Of a DNA stretch of 64,000 nt, positions 60,455 through 64,000 are shown piece by piece; positions within the stretch are counted from its first letter, which is position 1, and each line of letters opens with the position of its first letter. Below the pieces are notes generated by a model. It saw only the letters and a list, made by a program, of their open reading frames with translations, searched no databases and had not been told where the DNA came from. Source of the DNA: Flavobacterium frigidimaris (lineage in GTDB: Bacteria; Bacteroidota; Bacteroidia; Flavobacteriales; Flavobacteriaceae); the NCBI GenBank assembly GCA_900129595.1, contig FQWG01000017.1, forward strand, positions 1 to 64,000. Direction: 5' to 3'. The translations under genes were made by a program, and so were the position numbers.

Positions 60455-63064
60455 ATGAACATAAATAAATTTACAACCAAGTCGCAGGAAGCCATTCAGC
60501 TATCGCAGCAACTGGCGCAACGCAACGGACAGCAGCAAATAGAAAACGAACATATTTTTAAAGCTATTTTTGAAGTAGATGAAAATGTTGCTCCTTTTAT
60601 TTTGAAAAAGCTAAATGTGAATGTTCCGTTGTTTTTACAAATATTAGACAGTACAATTCAAAGCTTTCCAAAAGTTTCCGGAGGAGATATTCTTCTTTCC
60701 AGAGACGCTAATAAAGCATTGAATGAAGCGGAGATTATTGCAGAAAAAATGAACGATGAATATGTTTCTATCGAACATTTAATTTTGGCAATTTTCGATT
60801 CAAAAAGCAAAGTTTCTCAGATTCTGAAAGATCAGGGAGTTACAGGAAAAGGTCTTAAAGCTACAATTGAAGAACTTCGAAAAGGAGAACGGGTAACATC
60901 GGCTTCTGCAGAAGAAAATTATAATTCATTAAATAAATACGCTAAAAACCTAAACGAATTAGCACGTACAGGAAAATTAGATCCTGTTATCGGACGAGAT
61001 GAAGAAATTAGACGTGTTTTGCAAATCTTAACACGACGAACTAAGAATAACCCAATGTTAATTGGTGAACCCGGAGTAGGTAAAACTGCAATTGCCGAAG
61101 GTTTGGCGCGAAGAATCGTGAATGGCGACGTGCCGGAAAACCTAAAGGATAAAATTGTGTTTTCGCTTGATATGGGGGCATTGATTGCGGGGGCAAAGTT
61201 TAAAGGAGAATTCGAAGAACGATTAAAATCGGTTGTAAAAGAGGTTACAGCTGCTGAAGGTGATATCGTTTTATTTATAGATGAGATTCACACACTTGTT
61301 GGTGCAGGTGGAGGTGAAGGCGCCATGGATGCTGCCAATATCCTGAAACCGGCATTGGCCCGTGGAGAATTAAGAGCGATTGGAGCTACAACGCTGGATG
61401 AATACCAAAAGTATTTTGAAAAAGATAAAGCGCTTGAACGCCGTTTCCAAAAAATTATAATTGATGAGCCGGATACTGAAAGTGCAATTTCAATTTTACG
61501 CGGAATCAAGGAAAAGTATGAGACACATCATAAAGTGCAGATAAAAGACGAAGCAATCATTGCAGCTGTCGAGCTTTCGCAACGTTATATTACCAATCGT
61601 TTTCTACCGGATAAAGCGATTGACTTAATGGATGAAGCTGCTTCCAAATTGCGTATGGAAATCAATTCAAAACCTGAAGAATTAGATGTTTTGGACAGAA
61701 AGATAATGCAGTTAGAAATTGAGATTGAAGCCATAAAACGTGAGAAAGAAGAAAGTAAGCTCAAAGTTTTAGGAATGGAGCTCGCGAATCTGAAAGAAGA
61801 GCGAAATGAAATCTACGCCAAATGGAAATCTGAAAAAGATGTAGTAGACGGAATCCAGGCCGTAAAATTAGAGCTTGAAAACTTTAAGAATGAAGCTGAT
61901 CGTGCAGAACGTGATGGTGATTACGGAAAAGTTGCCGAAATTCGTTATGGAAAAATAAAAGAAGCGCAGGAACGTCTTGAAGTTTTGCAAAAACAAATAC
62001 ACGAATACCAATCCGGGCATTCTTTGATTAAAGAAGAAGTTACCAGAGAAGATATTGCCGAAGTTGTTGCAAAATGGACAGGTATTCCGGTAATGAAAAT
62101 GCTGCAAACAGAAAGAGAAAAACTATTGCATCTGGAAGATGAATTGCACAGACGTGTGGTAGGACAGGAAGAAGCAATTGAAGCGGTGAGTGATGCCGTT
62201 CGAAGAAGCCGTGCAGGTTTGCAGGACATGAAAAAACCAGTTGGAACATTCTTATTTTTAGGAACAACCGGAGTTGGTAAAACCGAGCTGGCAAAAGCAT
62301 TGGCTGAATATCTTTTTGATGATGAAAATGCGATGACCCGTATTGACATGAGTGAGTACCAGGAACGTCACAGTGTGAGTCGTCTGGTAGGTGCGCCTCC
62401 AGGATATGTAGGTTATGATGAAGGAGGTCAGCTGACGGAAGCCGTACGTAGAAAACCGTATTCTGTAATCTTGTTAGACGAGATCGAAAAAGCGCATCCG
62501 GATACTTTCAATATTTTATTGCAAGTGTTAGATGAAGGTCGTCTGACGGACAATAAAGGTCGTCTGGCTGATTTTAAAAATACAATTATCATCATGACAT
62601 CCAATATGGGAAGTCAGATTATTCAGGAGAAATTCGAGAACTTAAAAGGAGGTATCGAAGCGGCAACAGAAGCTGCAAAAGCAGAAGTTTTAGGATTGCT
62701 GAAACAAACAGTTCGTCCGGAATTTATAAACCGTATCGACGAAATCGTAATGTTTACGCCATTAACAGTTGAGAATATCTCTAAAATTGTTAGTTTACAG
62801 CTTAAGAGTGTTACAAAAATGCTGGCCCTACAAGGCATTGCCATGGATGCAACACCAGAAGCGATCAAATATTTATCAGACAAAGGTTATGATCCTCAAT
62901 TTGGGGCAAGACCTGTAAAACGTGTGGTACAAAGAGAAGTACTGAATCAATTGTCGAAAGAAATTTTGGCAGGAAAGATCACTACAGACAGTATCATTTT
63001 GTTAGATGCCTTTGATGGGCAATTGGTTTTCAGAAACCAGACCCACAATCCTGTTAAAGAATAA
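60455..63064 (+). CDS. clpB: ATP-dependent chaperone ClpB
   Basis: 869 residues, normal length. Two AAA+ modules: Walker A GEPGVGKT (about 204-211) and GTTGVGKT (about 605-612), Walker B FIDEIHTLVG and LLDEIEKAHP. The N domain (1-150) and the long middle coiled coil (about 405-530) between the modules are intact. It pulls proteins from aggregates, with DnaK. Terminator follows at 63087. Confidence 0.97.
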   Translation: MNINKFTTKSQEAIQLSQQLAQRNGQQQIENEHIFKAIFEVDENVAPFILKKLNVNVPLFLQILDSTIQSFPKVSGGDILLSRDANKALNEAEIIAEKMNDEYVSIEHLILAIFDSKSKVSQILKDQGVTGKGLKATIEELRKGERVTSASAEENYNSLNKYAKNLNELARTGKLDPVIGRDEEIRRVLQILTRRTKNNPMLIGEPGVGKTAIAEGLARRIVNGDVPENLKDKIVFSLDMGALIAGAKFKGEFEERLKSVVKEVTAAEGDIVLFIDEIHTLVGAGGGEGAMDAANILKPALARGELRAIGATTLDEYQKYFEKDKALERRFQKIIIDEPDTESAISILRGIKEKYETHHKVQIKDEAIIAAVELSQRYITNRFLPDKAIDLMDEAASKLRMEINSKPEELDVLDRKIMQLEIEIEAIKREKEESKLKVLGMELANLKEERNEIYAKWKSEKDVVDGIQAVKLELENFKNEADRAERDGDYGKVAEIRYGKIKEAQERLEVLQKQIHEYQSGHSLIKEEVTREDIAEVVAKWTGIPVMKMLQTEREKLLHLEDELHRRVVGQEEAIEAVSDAVRRSRAGLQDMKKPVGTFLFLGTTGVGKTELAKALAEYLFDDENAMTRIDMSEYQERHSVSRLVGAPPGYVGYDEGGQLTEAVRRKPYSVILLDEIEKAHPDTFNILLQVLDEGRLTDNKGRLADFKNTIIIMTSNMGSQIIQEKFENLKGGIEAATEAAKAEVLGLLKQTVRPEFINRIDEIVMFTPLTVENISKIVSLQLKSVTKMLALQGIAMDATPEAIKYLSDKGYDPQFGARPVKRVVQREVLNQLSKEILAGKITTDSIILLDAFDGQLVFRNQTHNPVKE

Positions 63065-63086
63065 TTTTGGTTTTAGTATTTAAGAA

Positions 63087-63117
63087 AACACCAGTGGAAA
63101 CGCTGGTGTTTTTTTTG
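63087..63117 (+). terminator. Terminator of clpB
   Basis: aacaccagtg pairs with cgctggtgtt (one wobble), loop gaaa, and a T-run. Confidence 0.9.
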
Positions 63118-63252
63118 TTTATAGCTATAATGAACCCGTAAATAATGAAACTTTTTTTTAAAGTAATATAAATACAGTCAAAGATTAAAATAGGAACTTT
63201 ACTTTCGTAAATTTATATTAAATAATTGATTAACAGTTTAAAAAGAAAAGCT

Positions 63253-63372
63253 ATGAATAATATTTTTAGAGGATTACTGGCAGGTTACGGAGCTAAAAAA
63301 TTGGGTGGAGGTTGTTTTGGAACCATCTTCGTTTTTATAATTATCTGGGTGCTTTTGGGACAATGCAGCTAA
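63253..63372 (+). CDS. 39-residue membrane protein
   Basis: ATG at 63253, stop TAA at 63370-63372. The protein begins MNNIFRGLLAGYGAKKLGGG and continues CFGTIFVFIIIWVLLGQCS: a basic, Gly-rich start then one transmembrane helix (about 22-36) and two Cys. I believe similar tiny proteins exist in relatives, but no function is known. A weak TACTTTCG box lies about 45 bp upstream. Confidence 0.6.
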   Translation: MNNIFRGLLAGYGAKKLGGGCFGTIFVFIIIWVLLGQCS

Positions 63373-63495
63373 TTTTTAGATAAAAAAGTAAACAAAAAAG
63401 TCTTAGATTAGCGCAGATAAATAATTAAACTCGTAAAATAAGTCGGATACTCAAAGCCAGCTAATTACGTAGTTTTTAAAACCAAATAAAGTATA

Positions 63496-64000
63496 ATGGC
63501 ATCAGGTTTTTTCGTACTATTAGATGATATAGCAGCAATTATGGATGATGTTGCAGTAATGAGTAAAATTGCAGCAAAAAAAACAGCCGGGATTCTGGGC
63601 GATGATTTGGCTGTAAATGCTGAAAAAGCTTCAGGATTTGCTTCATCAAGAGAACTTCCGGTATTGTGGGCAATCAGTAAAGGTTCGCTTCTTAATAAAG
63701 TGATCATTCTGCCAATAGCTTTTTTGCTAAGTGCTTTTTTTCCAGTTGCGATCATTGTCATTTTAGTACTTGGCGGATTGTTTCTAGCTTACGAAGGAGC
63801 TGAAAAAATATACGAATTTATATTTCCACACAAACACGAAGAGTCAGAGGGAATAACTTCACAAACTTTTACAGAAGCAGAAATTCTTGAAGCCGAAAAG
63901 GGAAAAGTGAAATCAGCTATCCTAACCGACTTTATTTTGTCTGTTGAGATCGTAATTATTGCATTAGGAACTGTGATCGAACAGCCACTTTTGCAGCAAA
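63496..64000 (+). CDS. DUF808 membrane protein (3' end beyond window)
   Basis: 168 residues visible. Starts MASGFFVLLDDIAAIMDDVA, the hallmark of DUF808 (YedI-like), then KKTAGILGDDLAVNAEKA, two hydrophobic helices with FLLSAFFPVAIIVILVLGGL, and HKHEE. The frame runs to the last base. Function unknown; inner-membrane location. No promoter was recognised. Confidence 0.9.
   Translation, partial: MASGFFVLLDDIAAIMDDVAVMSKIAAKKTAGILGDDLAVNAEKASGFASSRELPVLWAISKGSLLNKVIILPIAFLLSAFFPVAIIVILVLGGLFLAYEGAEKIYEFIFPHKHEESEGITSQTFTEAEILEAEKGKVKSAILTDFILSVEIVIIALGTVIEQPLLQQ

Noticed and set aside
61945..62349. 134-codon frame opposite clpB and other long antisense frames
   Set aside because: Lies fully inside a well-supported gene on the other strand and has no recognisable protein features.
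1..64000. tRNA, rRNA and known riboswitches
   Set aside because: No cloverleaf, rRNA-like segment or recognised riboswitch core was found on reading either strand; a covariance search was not possible.

Overview
The window is a stretch of a Flavobacterium-like chromosome (phylum Bacteroidota). Grounds: low GC and AT-rich spacers; promoters of the Bacteroidota form TTG-N(18-23)-TAnnTTTG with no strong Shine-Dalgarno; type IX secretion (T9SS) genes (a type B C-terminal domain protein, PorP/SprF, PorD); and the flavobacterial gene runs bamD-rpoZ-coaBC-porD-recN and acetyl(succinyl)ornithine-type argF inside an arg cluster. No rRNA, tRNA, phage, integrase, transposase or CRISPR array was seen. 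Almost everything is chromosomal housekeeping.

Layout. 1-5590: end of a giant repeat adhesin with a T9SS type B sorting domain, followed by its PorP/SprF-type and OmpA-type partners. 5837-15229: ligA, a membrane protein, a 5'-nucleotidase split over two genes, dapA, bamD, an omega-like subunit, coaBC, porD. 15282-22323: recN, fabV, a glycosyltransferase, coaE, and an RprX/RprY-like two-component system. 22324-26353: a small putative transcription unit, then a tight four-gene operon made of an uncharacterised Cys-pair basic protein, RNA ligase RtcB, the release-factor homologue PrfH and a TPR protein. This looks like a ribosome/RNA repair operon with two extra, undescribed members. 26485-41093: mostly minus-strand genes (acyl-ACP thioesterase, miaA, a K+ channel, an exonuclease/GIY-YIG fusion, YggS, 3-hydroxybutyryl-CoA dehydrogenase, an oxidoreductase, Fic, smpB, GNAT, an epimerase) interspersed with pcm, an outer-membrane protein and a VF530 protein on the plus strand. 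41279-43549: an M1 aminopeptidase.

43753-56235 is one long arginine/proline cluster: GNAT-argG-(lipoprotein)-argC-argD-proA-proB-(GxxExxY)-argF'-argB-argE-argH. Carbamoylation happens on the N-acylated ornithine, so the acyl group stays on until the argE step. The likely first enzyme is the uncharacterised GNAT. Two things stand out. A promoter directly abuts a 28-codon leader ORF with two CGG arginine codons. And almost every intergenic gap holds a different palindromic or word-repeat element, several ending within a few bases of the next start codon. The GxxExxY gene is itself bracketed by a ~52-bp inverted repeat, like a small insertion cassette.

56312-64000: a pectate lyase with a perfect LacI-type palindrome upstream, two coupled membrane proteins, the bacillithiol-related YtxJ, clpB, a 39-residue membrane protein and the start of a DUF808 protein that runs off the window.
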